This document shows, in pieces, positions 36,862 through 48,311 of a stretch of DNA of 64,000 nucleotides (position 1 is the stretch's first letter; the number at the start of each line of letters is the position of its first letter). Source of the DNA: Nautilus pompilius (lineage: Eukaryota; Mollusca; Cephalopoda; Nautilida; Nautilidae); assembly GCA_018389105.1 (NCBI GenBank), contig JACATO010001665.1, forward strand, positions 1 to 64,000. The letters are read 5' to 3'. Below the pieces are notes generated by a model that ran no database searches, was not told the origin of the DNA, and saw only the letters and a list, made by a program, of their open reading frames with translations. The translations under genes and the position numbers were made by a program.

Positions 36862-39800
36862 TTGACGTCGATTATAGCCTCATCTGTGTATATTATGTCT
36901 ATTATAGTCTCATTCGTATGAAATCGATTCTAGCCTCATCTATATGACGTCGATTATAGGCTCATCTATGTATATTATGTCTATTATAGTTTCATTCGTA
37001 TGAAATCGATTGTAGCCTCCATCTATATGACGTCGATTATAGGCTCATCATAGTGTATTATATCTATTATAGTCTCGTTCGTATGAAATCGATTCTAGCC
37101 TCATCTATGTGACGTCGATTATAGGCTCATCTATGTATATTATGTCTATTATAGTTTCATTCGTATGAAATCGATTGTAGCCTCATCTATGTGACGTCGA
37201 CTATAGGCTCATCTATGTATATTATGTCTATTATAGTCTCGTTCGTATGAAATCGATTCTAGCCTCATCTATATGATGTCGATTATAGGCTCATCTGTGT
37301 ATATGATGTCTATTATAGTCTCATTCGTATGAAATCGATTCTAGCCTCATCTATATGATGTCCATTATAGGCTCATCTGTGTATATGATGTCTATTATAG
37401 TCTCATTCGTATGAAATCGATTCTAGCCTCATCTATATGATGTCGATTATAGGCTCATCTATGTATATTATGTCTATTATAGTCTCATTCGTATTAAATC
37501 GATTCTAGCCTCATCTATATGATGTCGATTATAGGCTCATCTATGTATATTATGTCTATTATAGTCTCATTCGTATGAAATCGATTCTAGCCTCATCTAT
37601 ATGGATGTCGATTATAGGCTCATCTATATATTATGTCTATTATATAGTCTCGTTCGTATGAAATCGATTCTAGCTTCATCTATATGATGTCGATTATAGG
37701 CTCATCTGTGTATATGATGTCTATTTATAGTCTCATTCGTATGAAATCGATTCTAGCCTCATCTATATGATGTCGATTATATAGGCTCATCTATGTATAT
37801 TATGTCTATTATAGCTCATTCGTATGAAATCGATTCTAGCCTCATCTATATGATGTCGATTATAGGCTCATCTATGTATATTAATGTCTATTATAGTCTC
37901 GTTCGTATGAAATCGATTCTAGCCTCATCTATATGACGACGTCGATTATAGACTCATCTATGTATATTATGTCTATTATAGTTTCATTCGTATGAAATCG
38001 ATTGTAGCCTCATCTATGTGACGTCGATTATAGGCTCATCTATGTATATTATATCTATTATAGTCTCGTTCGTATGAAATCGATTCTAGCCTCATCTATG
38101 TGACGTCGATTATAGGCTCATCTATGTACACGTTTTTATAGTGTCACGTATATGACGTCGATTATAGCCTCATCTGTGTATATGATGTCTATTATAGTCT
38201 CATTCGTATGAAATCGATTCTAGCCTCATCTATATGATGTCGATTATATAGGCTCATCTATGTATATTATGTCTATTATAGTCTCATTCGTATGAAATCG
38301 ATTCTAGCCTCATCTATATGATGTCGATTATAGGCTCATCTATGTACACGTTTTTATAGTGTCACCTATATGATGTCGATTATATAGGCTCATCTATGTA
38401 TATTATGTCTATTATAGTCTCATTCGTATGAAATCGATTCTAGCCTCATCTATATGATGTCGATTATAGGCTCATCTATGTATATTATGTCTATTATAGT
38501 CTCGTTCGTATGAAATCGATTCTAGCCTCATCTATATGACGTCGATTATAGACTCATCTATGTATATTATGTCTATTATAGTTTCATTCGTATGAAATCG
38601 ATTGTAGCCTCATCTATGTGACGTCGATTATAGGCTCATCTATGTATATTATATCTATTATAGTCTCGTTCGTATCAAATCGATTCTAGCCTCATCTATG
38701 TGACGTCGAGTATAGGCTCATCTATGTACACGTTTTTATAGTGTCACGTATATGACGTCGATTATAGCCTCATCTGTGTATATGATGTCTATTATAGTCT
38801 CATTCGTATGAAATCGATTCTAGCCTCATCTATATGATGTCGATTATATAGGCTCATCTATGTATATTATGTCTATTATAGTCTCATTCGTATGAAATCG
38901 ATTCTAGCCTCATCTATATGATGTCGATTATAGGCTCATCTATGTACACGTTTTTATAATGTCACCTATATGATGTCGATTATATAGGCTCATCTATGTA
39001 TATTATGTCTATTATAGTCTCGTTCGTATGAAATCGATTCTAGCCTCATCTATGTGACGTCGATTATAGGCTCATCTATGTACACGTTTTTATAGTGTCA
39101 CGTATATGACGTCGATTATAGCCTCATCTGTGTATATGATGTCTATTATAGTCTCATTCGTATGAAATCGATTCTAGCCTCATCTATATGATGTCGATTA
39201 TATAGGCTCATCTATGTATATTATGTCTATTATAGTCTCATTCGTATGAAATCGATTCTAGCCTCATCTATATGGTGTCGATTATAGGCTCATCTATGTA
39301 TATTATGTCTATTATAGTCTCGTTCGTATGAAATCGATTCTGGCCTCATCTATATGACGTCGATTATAGACTCATCTATGTATATTATGTCTATTATAGT
39401 TTCATTCGTATGAAATCGATTGTAGCCTCATCTATGTGACGTCGATTATAGGCTCATCTATGTATATTATATCTATTATAGTCTCGTTCGTATGAAATCG
39501 ATTCTAGCCTCATCTATGTGACGTCGATTATAGGCTCATCTATGTACACGTTTTTATAGTGTCACGTATATGACGTCGATTATAGCCTCATCTGTGTATA
39601 TGATGTCTATTATAGTCTCATTCGTATGAAATCGATTCTAGCCTCATCTATATGATGTCGATTATAGGCTCATCTATGTATATTATGTCTATTATAGTCT
39701 CATTCGTATGAAATCGATTCTAGCCTCATCTATATGATGTCGATTATAGGCTCATCTATGTATATTATGTCTATTATAGTCTCATTCGTATGAAATCGAT

Positions 39801-40711
39801 TCTAGCCTCATCTATATGATGTCGATTATAGGCTCATCTATATATATTATGTCTATTATAGTCTCGTTCGTATGAAATCGATTCTAGCTTCATCTATATG
39901 ATGTCGATTATAGGCTCATCTGTGTATATGATGTCTATTATAGTCTCATTCGTATGAAATCGATTCTAGCCTCATCTATATGATGTCGATTATATAGGCT
40001 CATCTATGTATATTATGTCTATTATAGTCTCATTCGTATGAAATCGATTCTAGCCTCATCTATATGATGTCGATTATAGGCTCATCTATGTATATTATGT
40101 CTATTATAGTTTCATTCGTATGAAATCGATTGTAGCCCCTCATCTATGTGACGTCGATTATAGGCTCATCTATGTATATTATATCTATTATAGTCTCGTT
40201 CGTATGAAATCGATTCTAGCCTCATCTATGTGACGTCGATTATAGGCTCATCTATGTAACACGTTTTTTATAGTGTCACGTATATGACGTCGATTATAGC
40301 CTCATCTGTGTATATGATGTCTATTATAGTCTCATTCGTATGAAATCGATTCTAGCCTCATCTATATGATGTCGATTATAGGCTCATCTATGTATATTAT
40401 GTCTATTATAGTTTCATTCGTATGAAATCGATTCTAGCCTCATCTATGTGACGTCGATTATAGGCTCATCTATGTATATTATGTCTATTATAGTCTCGTT
40501 CGTATGAAATCGATTGTAGCCTCATCTATGTGACGTCGATTATAGGCTCATCTATGTATATTATGTCTATTATAGTCTCGTTCGTATGAAATCGATTCTA
40601 GCCTCATCTATGTGACGTCGATTATAGGCTCATCTATGTATATTATATCTATTATAGTCTCGTTCGTATGAAATCGATTCTAGCCTCATCTATGTGACGT
40701 CGATTATAGCC
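36862..40711. repeat. 3.85-kb satellite with higher-order structure
   Basis: The basic monomers are 26-28 bases and share TCGATTNTAG-CTCATCT. Three types (ATGAAATCGATTCTAG, ATGATGTCGATTATAG and TATTATGTCTATTATAG) follow each other to make an ~82-base unit repeated over forty times. A variant with GTACACGTTTTTATAG recurs at 38126, 38344, 38726, 38944, 39080, 39544 and about 40256. Blocks near 37950-38420 and 38550-39020 match at an offset of exactly 600. Small TA insertions (TTATATAGG) are shared by some units. No coding frame. Confidence 0.95.
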
Positions 40712-41034
40712 TAATTCATACTTTTAATTAAGAATTACTAGTGCTGTAGTGTAACAGATTTCATGATGATTGCCCCCCTCTCTGTGTGTTTGTGCGTGTA
40801 CTGTTGATGTCTTAAGAAGCTTTATCTTTAAAATAATCAAATAAAGATATAAAGATTTTGTAACAAAAATGCAAGATTCGAAGCGTTTAATTTGCAATTT
40901 TAGAATTTAATGGCAGTGACAAGTATATTTGCTCTATTATTGACGTTTTCAATTTTGAAATTTGTTTGAAAAATCACATGTATAGTATATATATATATAT
41001 ATATCATTAGTTTTTATTAAACTTTGCTATATTA

Positions 41035-41743
41035 CAGGGTGTTCCAAAAGTCTTGGGCACATTTGAAGTCCCCATATCTATTTAACTATGAATGGTAGTA
41101 AGATAAAAGTTGTGTCATTTTCAAGCTAATTACATTAATTTTTTTGTAAGGCTATTGATTTTTTTTATTTCTTTTCAGATATTAAGATTTTTTTAGATTA
41201 ATATTTTTTTAGATATCTTTTCAGATTTTTTAGTTAATGGATAAATTGAGTGAGAAAGAGTCTGGTGACTTCATTTTCCAACAGGATGGAGCGCCACCAC
41301 ACTGGAGCCTCAGGGTTAGGCAGTTTCTGAACATAAAACTGCCAGACAGATGGATTGGAAGGTCTGGGCAGAATGATCACGATCTCATGTCCTGGCCACC
41401 CAGATCTCCAGATCTCACACCATGCGATTTCTTTTTGTGGGGATTTGTGAAAGGATTGGTATATGTGCCCCCTATTCCCAGAGATGTGGATGAGCTGAAG
41501 GCACGAATAACAGAAGCTGTTTCAACCATTGACAATGCAATGCTGGGACGCGTTTGGCAAGAATTGGACTATAGGCTTGATGTGTGTCGTGTGACCAATG
41601 GTGCTCACATTGAACATCTTTGAACATTTCATGTAAAAATTGAGATTACAAGCTTTCTGAATTTACCAGATGCGTTTTTATATCCTTAATAGTTTCCGAG
41701 ATATTCATTGTCAAAATGTGCCCAAGACTTTTGGAACACCCTG
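41035..41743 (+). mobile_element. Internally deleted mariner-family element with intact ends and C-terminal transposase
   Basis: The ends are inverted repeats of about 30 bases beginning CAGGGTGTTCCAAAAGTC and are flanked by TA on both sides, the Tc1/mariner target site. An open frame at 41237-41623 (128 residues) carries FQQDGAPPHW with the second catalytic Asp and SPDLTPCDFFLWG with the third acidic residue, 46 residues apart. The frame ends in RVTNGAHIEHL, close to a natural C-terminus. The N-terminal DNA-binding part is gone and an AT-rich filler lies between the 5' end and the ORF. DD spacing is larger than classic mariner D34D and resembles the WIGR-containing branch of the IS630-Tc1-mariner superfamily. 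The clean reading frame suggests a fairly young copy. Confidence 0.85.
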
Positions 41744-42020
41744 TATTATGCGTGTTGGCCGCAACAAGTAGACAGCATTTACTAGGCTAAATAATTTAGT
41801 TGAGTAGCTTTTAAAAAACTTTTTTGAAAACGCAAATATCAATGATATACAGAAAGTAAAGCCGTCCAGGAACGAGAATTTTTTAAGATAAACATTAAAA
41901 AAGATAACTTGGGGAGGAAGGCGAGATTTAAGTTATTTTCTTAAACCTATGTTAATCCGGAAACTTTACAAATGAACACACGAAACCGATTAGAAACGGA
42001 TTAACTTCTTTTTATTCATC

Positions 42021-42090
42021 ATAAACTACAGGAATGTTACGCTCCTGGCATAAAAATAAACTACAGGAATGTTACGCTCCTGGCATAAAA
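42021..42090. repeat. 35-bp tandem duplication
   Basis: Two adjacent copies of a unit containing CTACAGGAATGTTACGCTCC, identical by eye. Confidence 0.9.
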
Positions 42091-42133
42091 AATATTAATT
42101 TATTTTTTTCTCTCGATTTTTACCGAAAATTTG

Positions 42134-42344
42134 TGACAGTGTGGAAATGAATATTAATCTTTACTTATGAAACTGCCTGCGTATTTATCAGAGAAAGAAT
42201 CGGTACATGGTCACAAGCCGTGTTTTACAGTTACCTTATCTCTCAATCGGCCAGCGCGATTGTACAATTGAAGGATCGCTACAAGGAACCGAAGGCAGTC
42301 TTTTCTTATCACTTATCAGCTTCGGAAACCCTTTTATCTGCTCG

Positions 42345-42413
<69 letters not shown>

Positions 42414-42440
42414 AGAGATGGAGAGAGACAGAGAGAGATG

Positions 42441-42479
<39 letters not shown>

Positions 42480-42558
42480 AGAGAGAGAGAAAGAAAGGGA
42501 TATGAGAAGAGAGATGGAAAGTTGGAGAGAAGAGAGAGATACAGAGATGGAGAGAGAC

Positions 42559-42625
<67 letters not shown>

Positions 42626-42679
42626 GATATGGAGAGAGAGATACAGAGATGGAGAGAGACAGAGAGAGATGGATGGATG

Positions 42680-42738
<59 letters not shown>

Positions 42739-42764
42739 CCTTCATGATCGGTCTGTTTTTACTC
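42134..42764 (+). repeat. Dispersed repeat, copy 2, with expanded GA tract
   Basis: The same sequence as 31110-31359 up to the GA seed, then about 390 bases of interrupted GA (42349-42735) with GATGGA and GATACAGA variants, then the shared 3' part TATCCTTCA-GATC-GTCTGTTT. The frames across the tract encode Arg-Glu repeats and are not genes. Confidence 0.85.
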
Positions 42765-43186
42765 CCGAGAATCATTCAGAATGGAACAAAGGCTTTTAGC
42801 AGAATTTCTCCCATTTTTAGTAATTTCGAGTTTAAATATATAAATATATACACTGGTTGTAATAAGTATTTATACAGATGGCAATGATATATTAATAAAC
42901 CGAAACGTCTATACCCCCGCAGATGCACGTGAAGGCTTATTTCGTAGGAAGTAGCCAATCATATTTACCTACGAGAAACATAAACCATTATTATTTCCAG
43001 GAAGTATTTCACCCGATGAATGATCTCACAAATCAAGTAACGTTCATCATAACACTGGTCCACTGCTTTCTTCTGGATATTAATAGAGTTTAAGACGATC
43101 AGCCGTGATGTTTAGTCCAGCGAGCCAGATGCTTCTTTTTGCTTTTTTTTATAAAAGAAGCCGAGACTAGAGAGTGATTTCCACTG

Positions 43187-43411
43187 ATGTCAGATGTACA
43201 ATCATTGACTGACTCTAGGAAGATCCGCGTATCTTCAACAGCATCTGGACTTCACAGGAACCACACAACAGACAGATACGTTTCGCGCAAGTTCAAGAAA
43301 TCTGTCTTTGCGGTGAATGGTGTTTGGAATAGGGTCCCCGCCTACAAAAATATCTTTAGGACCATCAAATATATATATATAATGCAAGTATTAAATAAAC
43401 AAGTTGGCTAA
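43187..43411 (+). mobile_element. LINE 3' fragment (end of ORF2)
   Basis: An open frame of 74 codons contains TDRYVSRKFKKSVFAVNGVWN and ends soon after RVPAYKN. This resembles the C-terminus of ORF2 in CR1/jockey-like non-LTR elements (R-x-FF-x-x-R-V-x-x-x-W-N-x-L-P). Reverse transcriptase core motifs are absent, so it is a 5'-truncated copy. No poly-A or microsatellite tail is clear apart from a TA run at 43372. Confidence 0.45.
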
Positions 43412-43978
43412 TGTCATGGGGGCGAATTTGAAGCACAAACTATTTATAACAGACTGTGTAAAGATGCTGGCAGGGTTAGTAGAAGAAGCCTTTCACCGTG
43501 ACAATTAACGAAAGAAAGTGCCCCTGCTTTGCCAGACGCTGTGTAAACAAACCTCGCTGAATTTTGAGGGGAAATTTTGTGCACGGCTGGGTACAAATTA
43601 CGACGTTGGTCTTAGACAGAGTTGCATGGCAAAGCACCTGAACTGTTCTCAGCCCACTTTGAAGCACGAGTAGAGGCGCTGTCGTAGTCTCTGGGGGGCT
43701 GCTTGGTAGCCGTAGTAACAGCCGGCTTCATTTCGTCAAAGAGAATATTGATTTAGAGACGTGTGGGGGAATTCTGAAAAATAGAATAATGTCTTCCGCC
43801 AAGAAATTAATTAGCTACGAGTCAGGCTTTTAAACGATTGTGACCCGCGGAGAGTGACGAGTCTTTATACAAGGGACAGACAATTCTGCAGTGATCCCCC
43901 CGACTTTATACTAAGTTGGCCATCTTCAAGGAAAAGATACAGCGTCGTGGGCACAGAAATCCGAAAGTGTCAGGGACA

Positions 43979-44024
43979 GTGTGTGTGTGTGTGTGTGGTG
44001 TGTGTGTGTGTGTGGTGGGTGTGT
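43979..44024. repeat. (GT)n microsatellite
   Basis: Alternating GT with GGTG interruptions. Confidence 0.9.
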
Positions 44025-44807
44025 ACTAAACTGGTGGCAAGTATCCCGAGAGATGAGCGGTAATGATCCAGACTCACTCGGTAAGAAAAACAACTTGTAG
44101 TTGTGAGCAGAGGATGTACACCAAATACCTTCGGTTGCTGACAATGATTCGTGTTTGGTGCACATCTTCAAAAAAAAGAAAAGAAGAGAGAATATGTTTT
44201 GGTCGTTTTCTCTCAGAGCGGGTGGAATTTTGTCCGGGTGCAAACCGCCCTCTGGCGTTGCACTCTGGAACTTCACCCGTCCTTTCTCCTTTACATTTGG
44301 CTGGTTAATGCTGTACGGGAAACTAATTTGTATTTTTATCTTTAATTGTTGCCATAAAGAACAAAAATTCTATGTAAAACAAAAACAAGTCATTTGATAT
44401 TTTTGTGAGTCATTGAAAACAAAGTAACGAAGGCTTTGTTAGGATACGAAATAGTTATAGTGTAAATTTATATTTATTATAATTTAAAATCATTTTATTG
44501 CATTAAAAATTTTATTCACAATTAAAATTTTTTTAAAAATAATGTTTCTTTAAATCCTTTTTTTTCCTTTTATTTATAATTAAATATTCAGGATTGAATA
44601 TATTAAATGTTACAACAAAATGATCTATAAAAATGTATTTTATTTAAATTTTAAATTATATTTATAAAACTTCTGAATTTATCTATAATTATTAACTATT
44701 TGTTGATTTCATTATGTTTCCGTAATCTACTATCACACTTTGCTTTACCGTTGACATAAGAAATACATATATTTGTAAGTGGTAAACATTTATTGAGGTA
44801 AGTATGC

Positions 44808-44894
44808 TACCTGGGCTAGAGAGATGAAGGGTTTTGACGGTCTATATATATATATATCTACCTGGGATAGAGAGATGAAGGGTTTTGACGGTCT
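44808..44894. repeat. 50-bp direct duplication separated by a TA run
   Basis: CTACCTGGG-TAGAGAGATG and AGGGTTTTGACGGTCT occur at 44808 and 44858 with one substitution. The two copies are separated by (TA)n. Confidence 0.85.
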
Positions 44895-47155
44895 GTCGCT
44901 ACTTCGAGAGGTAAGATACACTGGAAATGGTTATCTAAACACACAGGATCCGCACAAATAATGAAGAGTTGGATGCGATGATCCACAGATTGCATTATTA
45001 CAGAAAAACACACGAATCGAAATGTATACATTGTTACTGCGGGTTAGTATTTGGCGTGCGACCCCCCCCTTTTTGCTTTACGGGGGGTGTGGGTGTTCAT
45101 GTTGGAAAGTGAATTCCCGCCCAATAAGGGATCTTCCGAAGAAAAGGGCCTGATGGATGAGAGAGAATCTTCCCGTAGCTGTCGGCGGGCAGTCGGTTTA
45201 CCTCCACGCCCTGTTGTATCGATCTGCCCCCGCTCCTCTCTCTCCCCTCAGCTGTTCCCCAAACTGCCGGTCGGTCATCATCGCCAAACAGTCGAAACTC
45301 GGGACCCGTCCCCGAATCACCCGACCCCCCTCCTCCTCCTCCCCGCCGTTTTACTCTTATCCCAGCCTCGTCCTCTCGCTGGCTGCTGCTCCTTCTCACC
45401 AAAACGTCTTTCGGCCGGCCACGCAGCCATTATGACTAATTCGTGTTTAACGCGCCTTTTACTGTTCTCGAAGGAAGCATTAAACCCCCGAACTTGTAGC
45501 CGGGCCATTCACGAGGGCCCCGGGTACTTAACCTCACTTTTGGAGACTCCGCTCTTTCTTCCTCATCCCCCGTGTCCTGTGCACGGCAGCTCCTTCTGAA
45601 AGAAAAGGTCGGGGTTTGCGATCTACTGCACACAACGGCCTCCACTGGCCATGGTTCCGATTTCTATACTTTTATAGTCCTACAACCATGGCAACCGACC
45701 GCCGTGCGCTGTAACAACCGCTGACTGCACTACGGAACAAGTTATCTTTACACCAGGTGCGACGTCATCACGGCTAATTTGCATTTTATACCCGTTTTAT
45801 TCTTCTTATATCTCCGTGACAATTCTCAACACAGCATCTTTCTTTCATGACGTTCAGTAACATACCGTCATCTTATCCGTCTCTACCATTACTCACATCT
45901 TTGCCTATTCGTTAAAGAAACAGCCAGCCATCTCTCTACTGATGAACGTCTATTATAGGTATTTAAATTCATCTTCACACTTCCCCTTCTGAAGTACATA
46001 AACAGTTGTAAACGATGAATCCCTTTATTCTAATTTCTCCTTAAAGCAGCAACCACGTAAGCTGATTCTCCTTCTCAGTGGTATGCAGATCTCTAATGCC
46101 TATTATCCGGATCAGACCCGATCAAGTTTCCAATAGCGCCGTTAGTCGATCTTTCCCCTCTCCTCAACCTCAACGGCATTTGAATAATTATGTGAAACGT
46201 TTCTGGATAAGAGAGGTCAAAAGGCGAAGCACCTGGAATGGTACGACCTCCGTAATGTATCTTTTAAAGTAAACAGCATAAATTAGAAATCTTTCTTAAA
46301 CAAAATTAAATTACACAATAAAGTAAGTTATCGGTTTGGTATCGTGAACTTTTTATTTTCCTTAAATGTGGAAAAATTGTCTCTTTTTTTCGTTGTTGCT
46401 TTGACAAAAAAAAAGATCTCGTCTATTTAATCTGATAAAAGCGATTTCTCTCACAGCGGAGACGGATATCGCACGGTGCCAGACAAACATCGATCGTGCA
46501 TCTACCTACCTGTCTGCTTCATTATCTCCGTGGCCAGAGGTGTTCTGTTCCCGAAATAGATAATTACGCATTGACCAACGATGTTCATCGACTACATTAC
46601 GTTTCTGATCAGAGTCAGAACGCCCCACCTGTGCAGGTGACCAACGTGTGTGTTCAAAAAGACCAAAAAAAGAAAAAAAAAGGGGATTTTGTAAAGAAAC
46701 ATAATTGTGGATTTGTCGGGGCCCCTCAGCAGAAACTTTCCAACCCAATCAAATAAGCATAATTGTATAAAATTATACAGAAGAACAATTTATAATATTT
46801 ATTACTGAAACGTGTTTTGTTTTGGTTTTGGCACTGTCCAATCCTTTCCGGAGAAGGAGAAATGTTAAAAATACGTTATTGAATATCAACCTGCGCCTGG
46901 AGCTACTAATTACAGCGTTTTAATTTAATTGCATATAATTTTAGATGGCAGGGTACAATTAGACATCATTACAGAGGAATAAACAGCTTATTCGCCAAAC
47001 ATAAGCAGCAATATACGAGTGTACGTGCTGATGTTAAATTAATGATTCTAATTTGCAATCAATAACATTTAGCAACTTTTAAATAGTTCTGCGCTAAATA
47101 AATCGGAAGAAAATGAGAATTACTGGCAATTATATAACTTTTATTTACAGTACTA

Positions 47156-47345
47156 TTGCGTGTAATGAGTTATAAATTAATCGGAAAGTCACGTTTATGG
47201 AAAATGGCGGTGGCTTTCGATGCACCGGTGGAGAGGTCGGAAGGGGACGGATTCGCGCGAGACCAGATGATGGGATGGGACCACTGCCCACCGCGGGCGA
47301 TGAAATCAAAGCGAAAGGAAAAGGCCAGAAATCAGCCGAATGACG
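47156..47345. promoter_or_regulatory. CpG-dense block with YY1-like motif at the edge of the CpG-poor domain
   Basis: About 17 CpGs lie in roughly 190 bases, directly next to the CpG-poor region that starts near 47.4 kb. AAAATGGCGGTGG matches the YY1 promoter motif, which often overlaps a start codon; the ATG inside it opens a 47-codon frame with no recognised product. It could be an unmethylated promoter. Direction is uncertain. Confidence 0.3.
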
Positions 47346-47559
47346 GGTGATTTAAATGACCCCTTATTTTAATTTATTTTATCTCTTTTTTTTTTTTTTG
47401 AATACGTGATACGCGGGAAACAGAAAACTTCTACCCTTCTGTCAGCCAGGACGGAGTCCAATTATATTTCAGGTTTGACTATAGTATATTCTGGATATCT
47501 GAGTGGGAAGATAACAAGTGTGCACTATCATCTTGCTGAAAACAGGTTAGTCCTATAAT

Positions 47560-48205
47560 ATTTCTGTTTTATTTAGCCAATATTATTGCAAAGTTCAGAA
47601 ACAAATGTCAATGTTGTAGCAAAATGGAAATCAACAAAGGCACCAAAACAAGAATGCACCCCTGCATTCGTGATCAAGATTCTCTTGTTGATATTGCCTG
47701 TGCAACAAGTGAGCCAAAGAATGGTCAATTCCACAAAGTGCATAGCATGTAAGAAACTCCTGTTCAACAAGAGCAAAACACTTAGAAAGTATCTGGTCAG
47801 ACAGCGTGTCTTGCGACATTCTCAAGTATTAGTGGCATACTCTCTTCTCTGGTGAGATTAGGCCTAAGAAATTTGCATTTGGAATTCACACCTGGGTTAG
47901 GAGAAGACCTGCTAAAGACCTCCACCTAATGCCTTCTCCCAAGACCAAGTATGGAGGTGAGAGTTGGCATTATTTTAATGGTAATCTGTCAGAGGATGGT
48001 TTAGTTCTGCTGGGTGCATATAAACTAACAATGCACACCAAGAGCCGGTGCCTATATTCTTCAAGACGGCAGCACCCTCACATCATACCTTCTGAGTGGC
48101 TGCAGTCTGGAAAAGACACCCTACCCACCTAACCTAGCTGACTTTTCCCAAAGCCCAGACATAAATCCAGCCGAGCATCTGGAAACTGTCTGCACTGCCT
48201 GTCAG
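47560..48205 (+). mobile_element. Tc1-like transposase remnant
   Basis: Plus-strand frames show LFSGEIRPKKFAFGIHTWVRRRP, then KYGGESW, ILQDGS and DFSQSPDINPAEHL. These correspond in order to the Tc1 blocks around the first Asp, the GGGS(V) block, the QQD block and the SPDxNPIEHLW block. Frames change at least twice and there are stops, so it is dead. No inverted repeats were found. It overlaps the place where the 3' end or next intron of the cytokine receptor lies, in the opposite orientation. Confidence 0.55.
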
Positions 48206-48233
48206 CTGTTTAAAATTAAAGGGCCGGACTCAC

Positions 48234-48311
48234 AAAAATGTAGGAAAACTCCAGACTGGGTGATGATACAGAATCTCGCTGATTCAATGTCAGACGGGAA
48301 AAGAAGTCTTC
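48234..48311 (-). CDS. Possible further cytokine receptor exon after D6 first half
   Basis: A 61-base gap with GTAAGT at one end and GGCTGCAG at the other would be a very short intron. The following 78 bases read RLLFPSDIESARFCIITQSG and then VFLHF in the right phase (1 to 1), with a donor TTTTT|GTGAGT. If that donor is not used, the frame runs CESGPLILNS to a stop near 48202. The fit to the second half of an FNIII domain is poor (no tyrosine corner), so this may be chance, an alternative end, or a terminal exon. Confidence 0.3.

Larger units (their letters stand above)
42765..47155. other. Mostly noncoding; AT-rich block, GC-rich block, homeodomain-word-rich block
   Basis: 44400-44800 is very AT-rich. 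45050-45700 is GC- and CpG-rich with overlapping frames on both strands (182 codons at 45051-45599), none recognised; it may be an unmethylated promoter or island. 46506-46640 minus has an open stretch with an AG|...|GTAGGT frame (RWSMRNYLFREQ) whose phase does not fit the receptor. 46890-47100 is rich in TAATTA/ATTAAT words. Confidence 0.3.

Noticed and set aside
45051-45599. 182-codon frame in GC-rich DNA
   Set aside because: Overlapping open frames on both strands, Pro/Leu/Ser-rich composition from GC content, and no recognised domain; treated as a GC-rich block.
46506-46640. Possible cytoplasmic exon of the receptor (RWSMRNYLFREQ) with AG and GTAGGT edges
   Set aside because: Joining it to the last clear receptor exon in the required phase gives an early stop, and no box 1 or tyrosine motif is present.
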